Source: Neisseria chenwenguii (GTDB lineage: Bacteria; Pseudomonadota; Gammaproteobacteria; Burkholderiales; Neisseriaceae). Taken from it: a stretch of 64,000 bases of DNA. Location of the stretch: contig NZ_CP022278.1 of NCBI RefSeq assembly GCF_002216145.1, forward strand, positions 2,232,001-2,296,000. The letters are read 5' to 3'. The notes under the pieces are model-generated. The model saw only the letters and a program-made list of their open reading frames with translations, searched no databases and was not told the origin of the DNA. A program made the position numbers and the translations under genes. Below are positions 28,620 to 36,822 of the stretch, piece after piece; position 1 is the first letter of the stretch, and every line of letters starts with the position of its first letter.

Positions 28620-28949
28620 ATGAAAACCATTTTCCGCGCCGCTTTATTGACCGGCACTTTATGGCTGACCGCCTGCTTACCCATAACCGGCGGCAGCCAT
28701 GAAAGTCGTATTCAAGTGTACAAGCACGACGGTTCCCGCCAGTGCGAAGCAGGTATCAGCCCCACCGACATGCAAAAAGAACTGCAAGGCATCCGCGTTT
28801 ATGCGGCAGAAAAAAGCGAGCTTTTAGACAAAGCCTATCCTGAAGTATGCGGAGGAGAGACCGGCAGCATCAACGTTTACACGATTGATACGAAAGATCG
28901 AAGCGAAGCTGAAAAGCGCGGGTTTAAAGTGTTGCAGAAGAAAGATTAA
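28620..28949 (+). CDS. Small lipoprotein of unknown function
   Basis: A 109-residue lipoprotein with signal MKTIFRAALLTGTLWLTACL (lipobox LTAC). The mature part has two further cysteines (RQCEAG and PEVCGGE), likely a disulfide, and a short mixed alpha/beta region (MQKELQGIRVYAAEKSELLDK). GAAGGAG stands eight bases ahead of the ATG at 28620. I do not recognise a named family; similar small periplasmic proteins in Neisseria are annotated as hypothetical. Confidence 0.8.
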   Translation: MKTIFRAALLTGTLWLTACLPITGGSHESRIQVYKHDGSRQCEAGISPTDMQKELQGIRVYAAEKSELLDKAYPEVCGGETGSINVYTIDTKDRSEAEKRGFKVLQKKD

Positions 28950-29022
28950 TTTTATTTCAGCTTTCAGACGGCCTGTCTGAAAAATAATCTGTTTATTTTA
29001 CGAAAATATTAAACTGCCTATC

Positions 29023-29988
29023 ATGTCTAAACCACGTTCCCAAACCATTAGGATTTTTCTGCCTTCAGGAAACCCGCGCGGAATCCGTAAAGTTGAACGC
29101 ACCAGTAACAGTAATATTCGCCTGATTGAAATCCCTCGTACCGACTTACATCTTTTTTACGAGATGAAAGAAGCGGGGGATATGGGTATTTATTTTCTAG
29201 TTGGAGGTAATCAGCTTTATATCGGCCAAACGATGGATTTAAGTACCCGTATTAAACAACATGACAAAACTAAAGCGTTTTGGCAGCGTGCTTTTATTGT
29301 CGTATTAAACAATGATTTTCGAACCCTCGATCATTTATATTGCTTGGAAAAAACGGCTATCGAACATGCTCAAGCCGCAGGCAGATTTTCGTTAGAAAAT
29401 GGTACGGCCGGTAACACCCACCGCCATTTACATGATTCCATTCGTTCCGATTGCGAAAATATTTTTGATGAAATCGACACACTACTAGCAGTGTTGAATC
29501 AGGATTTTTTTAATGAAAAACAAAAGTCTATTGTTGAAGTAGAGGCACTGCTTGAAGCAACAGCCCAATTTGAAATTCATCCTGCACAAGAAAACTCGTC
29601 TAAAGACAATATAAACGAATATTCAATCCCTAATACGTGGACAGGTCGGACTATTACGGTATTCTGCCGAAGTAGAGATAAAATCTTACGCGGGAAGGGT
29701 CTGTTTAATGTGGAAACAGAGCAAATTTTATTGCTTGAGGGCACGATGATTTATCGAAAGATTTCTGAAACATTGTCCTCGGGCTGGAGGGAAATTTACC
29801 AACAATGGCTCGCAAGCAACTTTTTGGCAGATAGTAAAGATCCCGATTATTATGTTTTGCAGTCGGCACAATTATGCACCAGCCCGAGTATGGCTGCAGC
29901 ATTGGTGCTGGGCAACAATCGTAACGGTTGGCAATATTGGCGCACAGAACGTGGCTTAACTTTAGATGAAGTCTATCGTAAAAAGTAA
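29023..29988 (+). CDS. GIY-YIG nuclease domain protein with C-terminal DUF4357-like domain
   Basis: A 321-residue cytoplasmic protein. The GIY-YIG-type core is seen in MGIYFLVGGNQLYIGQTMDLSTRIKQHD near residues 53-80, with the Arg of the helix and a Glu in LEKTAIEHAQ near residue 110. The C-terminal third (MAAALVLGNNRNGWQYWRTERGLTLDEVYRK) matches the DUF4357 type, common next to restriction or DNA-repair nucleases. The gene is clearly more AT-rich than its neighbours, suggesting horizontal origin. Whether it is defence- or repair-related cannot be told here. Confidence 0.75.
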   Translation: MSKPRSQTIRIFLPSGNPRGIRKVERTSNSNIRLIEIPRTDLHLFYEMKEAGDMGIYFLVGGNQLYIGQTMDLSTRIKQHDKTKAFWQRAFIVVLNNDFRTLDHLYCLEKTAIEHAQAAGRFSLENGTAGNTHRHLHDSIRSDCENIFDEIDTLLAVLNQDFFNEKQKSIVEVEALLEATAQFEIHPAQENSSKDNINEYSIPNTWTGRTITVFCRSRDKILRGKGLFNVETEQILLLEGTMIYRKISETLSSGWREIYQQWLASNFLADSKDPDYYVLQSAQLCTSPSMAAALVLGNNRNGWQYWRTERGLTLDEVYRKK

Positions 29989-30056
29989 GCATAACTAACC
30001 GCACTAAACCATACTACTTAACGCCATATCAGGCCGTCTGAAAAACCAATAAAACC

Positions 30057-30665
30057 ATGACCGACAAACTCCCACCCGACGCGCTTATCGAGGCCGCGTT
30101 GCTCACCCAAACCGAACCGCTCAGCGAAAAAACCATGCGCGAGTTGTGCGTGCCGCCGTTGTCGGCCGACAAGTTGATTGACGTGCTGGCCAACCTGAAA
30201 ACGCGCTGGCAGAACCGTGCACTGCAACTGGTGCATACCCATGAAGGCTGGCGTTTCCAGATTGCCCAAGCCGCATTCGAGCGGCTGGGCAGTTTGCAGG
30301 AACAGCGTGCGCCGCGCTATTCGCGTGCGGTAATGGAAACGCTGGCGATTATCGCCTACCAGCAGCCGGTTACCCGCGGCGACATCGAAAGCATCCGCGG
30401 CGTGGCCGTGTCTCAAAACGTGATGCAGACGCTGCAAGACCGCGGCTGGATTGAGGTAATCGGCCACCGCGATTCCGTAGGCCGCCCCGCGCTGTGGGCG
30501 ACGACCGCGGCGTTTTTGAGCGACCTGCGTTTGGAAAGTCTGGAAGACCTGCCGCCGCTGACCGAATTGGGCGAATTGGTGCTGCCCGAAAACGCCGCCA
30601 TGCCGTCTGAAAACGAAGAGGGCGAAACGGCGGAAGCGGAGGAAACCGTGCTGTCTGAATGTTAA
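30057..30665 (+). CDS. scpB: Segregation and condensation protein ScpB
   Basis: A 202-residue winged-helix protein of the SMC-ScpA-ScpB condensin. Family motifs are LIEAALLTQTEPLSEKTMREL, HEGWRFQIAQAAFERLG near residue 62, and SRAVMETLAIIAYQQPVTRGDIESIRGV near residue 90. The acidic C-terminal tail is partly encoded by an uptake sequence (AMPSENEEGE). An IS21 element begins eight bases after the stop, so the natural downstream neighbour is lost or displaced. Confidence 0.93.
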   Translation: MTDKLPPDALIEAALLTQTEPLSEKTMRELCVPPLSADKLIDVLANLKTRWQNRALQLVHTHEGWRFQIAQAAFERLGSLQEQRAPRYSRAVMETLAIIAYQQPVTRGDIESIRGVAVSQNVMQTLQDRGWIEVIGHRDSVGRPALWATTAAFLSDLRLESLEDLPPLTELGELVLPENAAMPSENEEGETAEAEETVLSEC

Positions 30666-30774
30666 ATATCGTGCAAAACTGAGCCAGGGAAATGGGGAGT
30701 TGTGCTCCAAAAGTGAGCCACTCTCCGTTTGTTATAAACTGCTCCGCTTTATCACACAGCGGAGCCCAACCTGG

Positions 30775-32307
30775 ATGTTATGTATGGAAACCATCGCAAA
30801 AGTGCACCGGCTTTTTCACCGGCAGAAACTCTCACAACGTGAAATCGCCAAACAACTCAAACTCTCCCGCAATACAGTCGCTAAATATCTGCAGCACGCC
30901 ACCGTAGAACCCCCCGTCTACCGCAGAGAACAAACCCATTACCCCAAGCTCGGTCCTTTTCTTGACGCATTAGCCCAACAATTGCTCCAAGAAGCCAAAC
31001 TGCCCAAACAGCAACACCTTTCCGCACGCCGGCATTTCGAACGCATCAAAGATGCCGGTTATACCGGACAGTACAGCGCCGTTGCCGCATTTATCCGCAA
31101 ATTCCGTCAACAGCACCAACCCAAACCAGTTCCGGTCTTTATGGCTCAGGCTTTTGCTCCGGGTGATGCTTATCAGTTTGACTGGAGTATCGAAACCGTT
31201 TGTTTGGCCGGACAGACCGTCAAGGTGAATATCGCCCATTTCCGCTTATGCCACAGCAGGGCTTTTTTCATTTGTGCTTATCCCAATCAGAAAGCCGATA
31301 TGTTGATGGATGCGCACAACCGCGCATTCGCTTTCTTCGGCGGCGTACCTACCCGCGGTATCTACGACAATATGAAGACCGCCGTTACCCGCATCGGCAA
31401 AGGTAAGGAGAGGGAATTTAACGCGCAGTTTTTACAGATGATGACCCATTTTCTCATTGAACCGGTTGCCTGTACCCCGGCTTCCGGCTGGGAGAAAGGG
31501 CAGGTCGAAAGGCAGATACGCTACCTACGTGAAAGATTGTTCAAACCGACTTTGGCTTTTGATTCCTTCACCTCTCTCAACGACTACCTGCAGCAGCAAT
31601 GCCTACGGCTGATGCAGCAGCACAAACATCCCGAATACAGGCAGCCGGTTACCGACATATGGGAAAGGGAGAAGCATTCGTTGGCCGCTTTCCGTCCCTA
31701 TCCGGCAGAACGTTTGGAGATACTCAAAGTCAGCAACCAGTCTTTGGTTACCGTCGAACGTCACCGTTACAGCGTACCGGTCGAATGGGCGGGCAATACG
31801 GTTAGGGCTTATATCGGCGCACAGACCGTCCGCTTTTGTAGCGATACCGACTGCATTGCCGAACATCCGCGCAGCTTTGTGAAGGACGGCATCAGCTATA
31901 ACCCTTGGCATTTTTTGCCCTATCTGCAAAAGAAACCCGGCGCGTTAAGAGACGGCAGGGCTTTTATCGGCTGGGTGCTGCCGCCCGTCATAGAGCGACT
32001 GAAAGCCTGTTTGCTTAAACAGCCCAAAGGAGACAGGGTGATGGTCAAACTGCTGAACCTGATGGCCGAATACGATGCTGACTTGGCATTGACGGCGGCG
32101 GAATTGGCATTGGACGAAGGTATGCCGACACCGGAGGCGGTATTGAACATCATCAACCGTCTGAAAGAACCGCCTTCACCCCGTTTCCATATCAGGGACA
32201 TCCCACTTACCGTCCCGCCGTCAGTTGATTGCAGCCGTTATGACCGCTTACTGAGTTTGTCGGGCAAACAAACGGATACGGTGAAGGAGAAACATCATGC
32301 AGCATGA
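30775..32307 (+). CDS. istA: IS21 transposase IstA
   Basis: A DDE transposase of about 510 residues. The N-terminal helix-turn-helix is [24 protein letters not shown]. The catalytic triad lies in FDWSIE (Asp), [10 protein letters not shown] (Asp) and [19 protein letters not shown] (Glu). I prefer the ATG at 30775, with GGAG ten bases before it; 30784 is also possible. The end overlaps istB by 11 bases, the usual IS21 coupling. It cuts and joins the element ends. Confidence 0.93.
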   Translation: MLCMETIAKVHRLFHRQKLSQREIAKQLKLSRNTVAKYLQHATVEPPVYRREQTHYPKLGPFLDALAQQLLQEAKLPKQQHLSARRHFERIKDAGYTGQYSAVAAFIRKFRQQHQPKPVPVFMAQAFAPGDAYQFDWSIETVCLAGQTVKVNIAHFRLCHSRAFFICAYPNQKADMLMDAHNRAFAFFGGVPTRGIYDNMKTAVTRIGKGKEREFNAQFLQMMTHFLIEPVACTPASGWEKGQVERQIRYLRERLFKPTLAFDSFTSLNDYLQQQCLRLMQQHKHPEYRQPVTDIWEREKHSLAAFRPYPAERLEILKVSNQSLVTVERHRYSVPVEWAGNTVRAYIGAQTVRFCSDTDCIAEHPRSFVKDGISYNPWHFLPYLQKKPGALRDGRAFIGWVLPPVIERLKACLLKQPKGDRVMVKLLNLMAEYDADLALTAAELALDEGMPTPEAVLNIINRLKEPPSPRFHIRDIPLTVPPSVDCSRYDRLLSLSGKQTDTVKEKHHAA

Positions 32308-33022
32308 ACGTTTGGTTGGATTGCTGAAAGAATTGAAACTCGGTGCGATGGCGGAGCAATGGGATGAAATCGTAGTGGACGGCATCCGTCGCAAACGGGG
32401 TACGCTGGATATTCTGGAGCGGTTGTTGACTGCCGAACATATAGCCAAAACAGCAAGAAGCACCCAAAACCGGATTAGCCAGGCAAGGTTTCCGCAACAC
32501 CGCAGTTTGGCCGACTTTGATTTTGAGCAGAGTTTGATACACCGTCCGGCCTTGGAACTGCTGTTGGGCGGGGGCTATATCAGACAAAAGCGTAATGTGG
32601 TGTTGGTAGGCGGACCGGGTACGGGTAAAACACACATTGCCACAGCACTGGGTATCGAAGCTGCGACACAAGGATTTAGGGTACGTTTTTGGAATGTACT
32701 GGACTTGGTCAACAAATTGGAAGCAGACAAAGACGAAGGCCGTCTGAAACTGACCGAACAGCAATGTCGGTACGATTTGTTGATTCTTGATGAGTTGGGG
32801 TATCTGCCGTTTAGTCAGAAAGGCGGTGCGCTGCTGTTTCATCTGATGAGTCAACTGCATGAAAGGACGAGTATTGTCATGACGACCAATTTGGCTTTTA
32901 GCGAATGGGTGAAGCTGTTTATGGATGAAAAGATGACGGGTGCTTTACTGGACCGCCTGACTTATTGCTGCGATATTTTTGAGACGGGCAATGATTCTTA
33001 CCGGATGAAACACCGCTCATAG
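32297..33022 (+). CDS. istB: IS21 ATP-binding helper protein IstB
   Basis: A 241-residue AAA+ ATPase of the DnaC/IstB type. Walker A is [18 protein letters not shown] near residue 100, and Walker B is [17 protein letters not shown] near residue 157. IstB assembles on target DNA and activates IstA. The gene contains one exact host-type uptake sequence (GGCCGTCTGAAA near 32,739), suggesting the IS has long been in AG-type Neisseria. Confidence 0.95.
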   Translation: MQHERLVGLLKELKLGAMAEQWDEIVVDGIRRKRGTLDILERLLTAEHIAKTARSTQNRISQARFPQHRSLADFDFEQSLIHRPALELLLGGGYIRQKRNVVLVGGPGTGKTHIATALGIEAATQGFRVRFWNVLDLVNKLEADKDEGRLKLTEQQCRYDLLILDELGYLPFSQKGGALLFHLMSQLHERTSIVMTTNLAFSEWVKLFMDEKMTGALLDRLTYCCDIFETGNDSYRMKHRS

Positions 33023-33062
33023 GGTGGCTCAATTTTAGACCACAACTGTGGCTCAGTTTTGG

Positions 33063-33155
33063 AATGGAATTGACAACTGGTTCGATACCGATCCGTATTG
33101 GCCGATACCGATGCCGGAACTGCGCGGTTATTTGAGAAACCTGCTGCAACTCTGA
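33063..33155 (+). pseudogene. 3' remnant of an unidentified gene cut by the IS element
   Basis: Directly after the right IS end an open frame without its own start encodes NGIDNWFDTDPYWPIPMPEL and then GYLRNLLQL, followed by a stop and a strong terminator (33176-33209). This has the character of a gene 3' end. The family is not recognisable from 30 residues. Confidence 0.5.
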
Positions 33156-33175
33156 TTGCGGTTCTCTTGATGACG

Positions 33176-33209
33176 AAGGCTGCCTGAAAATTTCAGGCAG
33201 CTTTTTTTT
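33176..33209 (+). terminator. Terminator built from the non-host uptake-sequence dialect
   Basis: AAGGCTGCCTGAAA and TTTCAGGCAGC with eight T following. The motif is GCTGCCTGAA instead of the host GCCGTCTGAA, the first sign of foreign DNA right of the IS. Confidence 0.8.
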
Positions 33210-33282
33210 GTATTTATCTGTTATTTGGGTAGAGCTAAAAAACGGTATATCTAGATATCCCCTTTTTTTATTTTTCTATGAT

Positions 33283-33321
33283 TTAAAAAAAGGCAGTATA
33301 ATTTCAGGACTTAAAAAAAGG
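33283..33321 (+). promoter_or_regulatory. Recombinase promoter flanked by direct repeats
   Basis: TTAAAAAAAGG occurs at 33283-33293 and 33311-33321, on both sides of a TATAAT (33297-33302) ahead of the serine recombinase gene. The repeats are 28 bases apart and could be binding sites of the recombinase or an autoregulator. No good -35 is visible. Confidence 0.5.
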
Positions 33322-33331
33322 AAGGTATGCC

Positions 33332-34027
33332 ATGAATGCCAAAATTGCCCGTATCTATATGCGGGTCAGCACGGACGAGCAGAATCTGGAACGACAACAA
33401 CGGTTGGTTGACGAAGCTAAGGCGCAGGGATTCTACATCGCCGGCATTTATGCCGAAAAAGCCTCCGGCATCACGCCCGACCGGCCGGAGTTGCAGCGGC
33501 TGTTGACCGATCTGCAAAACGGCGATTGGGTATTTGCCGAAAGCATCGACAGGATTACCCGCCTGCCGCCTCGCGAGGCGGAAAAACTGATTGCACGGAT
33601 TACCGAAAAGGGAGCGGTCATCCAAGTGCCGGAGATTTTCGACTTGACCCAGTTCGATGCGGTGTTGGGCGATGACGACTCTTTGCCCAAATACCTGTTC
33701 GAACCGCTGTTTGCCGCCATGCAGAAAATGTTCCTGCGCATTGCGCTGAATATGGCACACCAAGACTGGCAGACCCGGCGCAAACGCCAAAAAGAGGGCA
33801 TTGCGTTGGCGAAGAAAAACGGCCGCTACAAAGGCAGACCGGCAGATAAAGGGCTGCATCAGGACATTATTGCCCTGAGACTTAAAGGGGTCAGTATTTC
33901 GCAAACGGCCAAAACCCTGAAATGCAGCGAATCGACAGTATTGCGCGTCAGTAAAGAGCATAAAAAACGGACTGGTCGATTGGATGAGGAACAGGCGGAT
34001 ATTTTCAGACAGGTATTGACAAGGTAA
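33332..34027 (+). CDS. Serine site-specific recombinase (resolvase/invertase family)
   Basis: A 231-residue recombinase. The catalytic serine lies in IYMRVSTDEQNLERQQ near residue 14. PELQRLLTDLQNGDWVFAESIDRITR near residue 58 corresponds to the conserved DRLSR region, here with Ile-Thr in place of Leu-Ser. The C terminus carries a helix-turn-helix (GVSISQTAKTLKCSESTVLRV). It may resolve cointegrates, invert a segment or excise the element. Its recombination site could be the repeats around its own promoter. It is followed 70 bases later by a toxin-antitoxin pair. Confidence 0.9.
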   Translation: MNAKIARIYMRVSTDEQNLERQQRLVDEAKAQGFYIAGIYAEKASGITPDRPELQRLLTDLQNGDWVFAESIDRITRLPPREAEKLIARITEKGAVIQVPEIFDLTQFDAVLGDDDSLPKYLFEPLFAAMQKMFLRIALNMAHQDWQTRRKRQKEGIALAKKNGRYKGRPADKGLHQDIIALRLKGVSISQTAKTLKCSESTVLRVSKEHKKRTGRLDEEQADIFRQVLTR

Positions 34028-34096
34028 TGCAAAGTCCTTACCATGTTCAAGCAATGCAATTGCATTGTTGATTGTGAATTTTTAAGGAGTATTGTC

Positions 34097-34411
34097 ATGC
34101 CTCTACCGCTTACAGCATCCTCAACCCTGACCAGCCGCTTCCAAACCACCGTTCCGGAATTGGTGCGTAAAACTCTGGGGCTGGGTAAACAGGATAAATT
34201 GGAATACGTTATCTCTGAGAAAGGTGTTGTTACCATCAAAAAATCTGAAGCCTCAGGTAATACCGACCCCGCTCTGTTGCCGTTTTTAAGTCTGTTGGAA
34301 CGAGATATACGGGAAAATCCGCAGAGCATCCGTGCCATATCTGCACAGGAACTTTCAAAAACCGAACAACTACTTACCGGTGTTGAAGTTGATTTGGATG
34401 AAACGCTGTGA
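34097..34411 (+). CDS. prlF: Antitoxin PrlF (SohA) of a PrlF-YhaV module
   Basis: A 104-residue antitoxin with an N-terminal AbrB/SpoVT-like swapped-hairpin domain (LTASSTLTSRFQTTVPELVRKTLGLGKQDKLEY). An acidic C-terminal part (LERDIRENPQSIRAISAQEL and GVEVDLDETL) closely parallels E. coli PrlF. TTTAAGGAG stands before the ATG at 34097, so the longer frame is not used. The stop overlaps the toxin GTG start by four bases. It neutralises YhaV and, by analogy, represses the operon. Confidence 0.88.
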   Translation: MPLPLTASSTLTSRFQTTVPELVRKTLGLGKQDKLEYVISEKGVVTIKKSEASGNTDPALLPFLSLLERDIRENPQSIRAISAQELSKTEQLLTGVEVDLDETL

Positions 34412-34884
34412 GTATCGTCCGCGAAACCGTACAGATTAACGGCTGGCAGATTTATGTTCATGAACTGTTTTGGAGCCAATATCTCAAATTACGGGAAGAG
34501 GTGGAAGCCTTAAAACAGAAGAAGCCGGAGACCTATCAGGCCACAAAGGCAGCCAAAATGCTGGCAGCCGTTCACAAGCTGGCTTTTGAGATTATTCCCA
34601 CTGATCCGTCTTTGGACGTTTACCGTCAGGGCAATACTCTCGGCAGTGCGTATAAGCACTGGTTCAGAGCCAAATTTTTCCAGCAGTACCGTCTGTTTTT
34701 CCGGTACAGCGAAAAAGAAAAAATCATTGTCTATGTGTGGGTCAACGACGACAAAACCAAACGTGCCTACGGCAGTAAAACCGATGCGTACGCCGTATTC
34801 GCGGCTATGCTGAAAAACGGTAATCCTCCGGACGACTGGGCGGAATTGAAAAAAGCGGCTGAAAACGTTGCCTTTGATCCCTGA
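34408..34884 (+). CDS. yhaV: Toxin YhaV, mRNA interferase
   Basis: A 158-residue RelE-superfamily RNase. Clear YhaV signatures are VNGWQIYVHELFW-like N terminus (INGWQIYVH), AAKMLAAVHKLAFEIIPTDPS near residue 50, LGSAYKHWFRAKFFQQYRLFFRYSEKEKIIVYVWVND near residue 77 and the terminal PPDDWAEL. It starts at GTG 34408 overlapping prlF. It cleaves mRNA when free of antitoxin, probably stabilising the mobile element by killing cells that lose it. The recombinase gene upstream is separately promoted. Confidence 0.92.
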   Translation: MSIVRETVQINGWQIYVHELFWSQYLKLREEVEALKQKKPETYQATKAAKMLAAVHKLAFEIIPTDPSLDVYRQGNTLGSAYKHWFRAKFFQQYRLFFRYSEKEKIIVYVWVNDDKTKRAYGSKTDAYAVFAAMLKNGNPPDDWAELKKAAENVAFDP

Positions 34885-34922
34885 ACGGATAGATACCCGA
34901 AAACACTTCCAGGAGCTACACC

Positions 34923-35354
34923 ATGCTGAAAAAACTGATTGCCGCATTTGCTGTAACCCTGCCTTTATATGCGGCAGCACAAGAGATACCCGTGCAATAC
35001 AGGGGTGTATGGAGCAAAACGGCCGAGTGCCACGATCCGGCCATTATCGCTGCCGACTGGTTTGCGCCCAATACCGATGTCGGTATGTCGAAGGTGGTCA
35101 TGGTTAAGCCTGCCGGCGGCCGCGAACTGATCGTATTCGGCATCGAATCCTACCGGGATGAGGGGGTAACTACCGAAAGCGGCAGCGTACTGGAGATACG
35201 TCCGGAGGGGCGCAACGCTATCCATATCCACGGTTATGCCCATGCTTCAAGATTCAGCGGCAAGATGGTGCGCTGCAATAAGCGGGCCGGAATGCAATGG
35301 AATTTCAACGGCACCCATATCGTCAACGAAAAGGGACAGCGTATCCGTCCCTGA
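34923..35354 (+). CDS. Small secreted protein of unknown function
   Basis: A 143-residue protein with a cleavable signal peptide (MLKKLIAAFAVTLPLYAAAQ). The mature part contains YRGVWSKTAECHDPAII and MVRCNKRAGMQWNFNG, with two cysteines, a periplasmic beta-rich style seen in proteins that sense or bind envelope ligands. AGGAG precedes the ATG. It lies between the toxin gene and a convergent lipoprotein gene. I do not recognise a named family. Confidence 0.7.
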   Translation: MLKKLIAAFAVTLPLYAAAQEIPVQYRGVWSKTAECHDPAIIAADWFAPNTDVGMSKVVMVKPAGGRELIVFGIESYRDEGVTTESGSVLEIRPEGRNAIHIHGYAHASRFSGKMVRCNKRAGMQWNFNGTHIVNEKGQRIRP

Positions 35355-35364
35355 TTTTCAGGCG

Positions 35365-35706
35365 TTATGGACGTTCGGCGATATTCGCGTCCGGATGCAG
35401 GCATAAGGTCTGACGGCTTTTGTTGCAGTTCTTAGATGTGAACACATAACGCTGTTGGGACAGTTTGGGATAGTCCGGGTTACGTCTGATATAGCCCATT
35501 TTTATCAAGTCATCGTAAGTCAGATCGGAACGTTTGCCCTGTGTTCCCGGTAACTGATCCAGTTTTCGGTTGCCTGCCTGAATACCTTGGTCGATCTTCG
35601 TTGCCGCAGTATTTAGAGGGTTGTCCGACCAGTTGATACTGCCGTCCGGATTGGTAGAACAGGCTGCCAATGTCAAGACTGTTATGGCGGTCGCTAAACT
35701 TTTCAT
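35365..35706 (-). CDS. Small lipoprotein
   Basis: A 113-residue lipoprotein (signal MKSLATAITVLTLAACSTNP) followed by GSINWSDNPLNTAATKIDQG and a C-terminal domain with YDDLIKMGYIRRNP and two cysteines (KNCNKSRQTLCLHP). Such small lipoproteins accompany conjugation clusters, but no F-type component fits it. Convergent with the preceding secreted-protein gene with ten bases between the stops. Function unknown. Confidence 0.7.
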   Translation of the reverse strand: MKSLATAITVLTLAACSTNPDGSINWSDNPLNTAATKIDQGIQAGNRKLDQLPGTQGKRSDLTYDDLIKMGYIRRNPDYPKLSQQRYVFTSKNCNKSRQTLCLHPDANIAERP

Positions 35707-35787
35707 TTGTCATACTCCGTGTCAGATTGAAATTTACGGCAGTTTCTGCCGCTGCTCATGGTAAGACGATATTTTGCCCCAGTTACG

Positions 35788-36744
35788 TTATTCTCCCGTT
35801 TTGCGGTCGTGGTTGTTGTGGAACAGTGTATTGACGAAATCGGTGTCCAAATGAGTATATACCTGAGTCGTCGAAATGTTTTTATGGCCCAGCAGCATTT
35901 GTACGAATCTGAGATTGTGTGTTTTTTTGACAAAATGCGTCGCGCAGGAATGCCGGAGCATATGTGGCGTCATTCTCCGGTCCGTCCCCATTGACTGCTT
36001 CGCCCATTCTTTCAGGTGCAGCCTGATGGTGGAGTTACCGATACCGTTGCCGTGCCGCCCGACAAACAAATGGTTGCTTTTGATTTTGATGTTGGCCGCA
36101 CTCCGTGCTTTCAGGTAATTTCGTATCCGATCAACGGCACAGTCTGTAATCGGCACTAAACGGGTTTTGCTGCCTTTGCCTGTTACCCTGATTTGGTTTT
36201 GACTGAGAAATACGTCGTTTACGGTTAAACCGGTTGCTTCCGATATGCGCAGTCCGGAGTAGGCCATCAATTCGAAAATACAGAGATTGCGCCAATCGAT
36301 CCAGTTAGGGTTGTCATGGTGGACTAAGCCGTAGTCCAAAAGGTTTTCCAGTTCGTCCATATCGACGGCTTTGGGTAATGCCTCGGGTAGCTTCGGTAAT
36401 TCGAATTCAAAGCGGTCATAGGATAGGTCAAGCACTTTGGTTTTGACTAGGTAACAAATGAATCCCCTCCAGGCACAAACGTAACGCCGGATGGTGTAGG
36501 CTGTTAAATCCGGGTTTTGACCGGTTTTCAGGATGACGGTTTCAATCATTACCGGTTCGGTGCATATTTCGGCAAACTCCGTCACATAGGTACTGTTTGG
36601 TCTTAAATGGAGTAGTCCGGTAAACTGTTTCAGGTTGCTCCGATACCCCTCGATTGTTCCGGGAGACATGCTGCGGTAACGGCAGTTGTCTAAATAATCG
36701 TGAATATACTGCTTCAACTGTTCTGCAATGTGTAACGGTAACAT
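35788..36744 (-). CDS. Tyrosine recombinase/integrase (XerD-like)
   Basis: A 318-residue phage-integrase-family recombinase. The N-terminal core-binding SAM-like domain is LKQYIHDYLDNCRYRSMSPGTIEGYRSNLKQF. The catalytic domain carries the first Arg in LMAYSGLRISEATGLTV, a lysine in VTGKGSKTRLVPITD, His-x-x-Arg in TPHMLRHSCATHF and the final His and Tyr in LLGHKNISTTQVYTHL. Complete active site. It starts at 36744 with GGAAA upstream. Likely the element's integrase or a plasmid-type XerD; no attachment site could be paired with it by eye. Confidence 0.92.
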   Translation of the reverse strand: MLPLHIAEQLKQYIHDYLDNCRYRSMSPGTIEGYRSNLKQFTGLLHLRPNSTYVTEFAEICTEPVMIETVILKTGQNPDLTAYTIRRYVCAWRGFICYLVKTKVLDLSYDRFEFELPKLPEALPKAVDMDELENLLDYGLVHHDNPNWIDWRNLCIFELMAYSGLRISEATGLTVNDVFLSQNQIRVTGKGSKTRLVPITDCAVDRIRNYLKARSAANIKIKSNHLFVGRHGNGIGNSTIRLHLKEWAKQSMGTDRRMTPHMLRHSCATHFVKKTHNLRFVQMLLGHKNISTTQVYTHLDTDFVNTLFHNNHDRKTGE

Positions 36745-36822
36745 ATCGGTTTCCTTTTTTAAAAATAAAGATTGGCAGGAATTGCCGATATAAAGTTTAC
36801 ACAAAGTAACGCAATCCGCCCG

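Larger units (their letters stand above)
30674..33061 (+). mobile_element. IS21-family insertion sequence
   Basis: The left end is CAAAACTGAGCCA (30674-30686) with a second copy CAAAAGTGAGCCA (30708-30720). The right end is TGGCTCAGTTTTG (33049-33061) with an inner copy TGGCTCAATTTTA (33025-33037). Multiple terminal transposase sites and two overlapping genes istA-istB define IS21. Length is about 2.39 kb. I see no clear target-site duplication in the flanks. The left flank is the end of scpB; the right flank is a gene remnant of different origin. Confidence 0.92.

Noticed and set aside
33077..33095. tRNA T-arm-like GGTTCGATACC near the element's left end
   Set aside because: No matching acceptor, anticodon or D arms around it; it is part of the truncated coding end.
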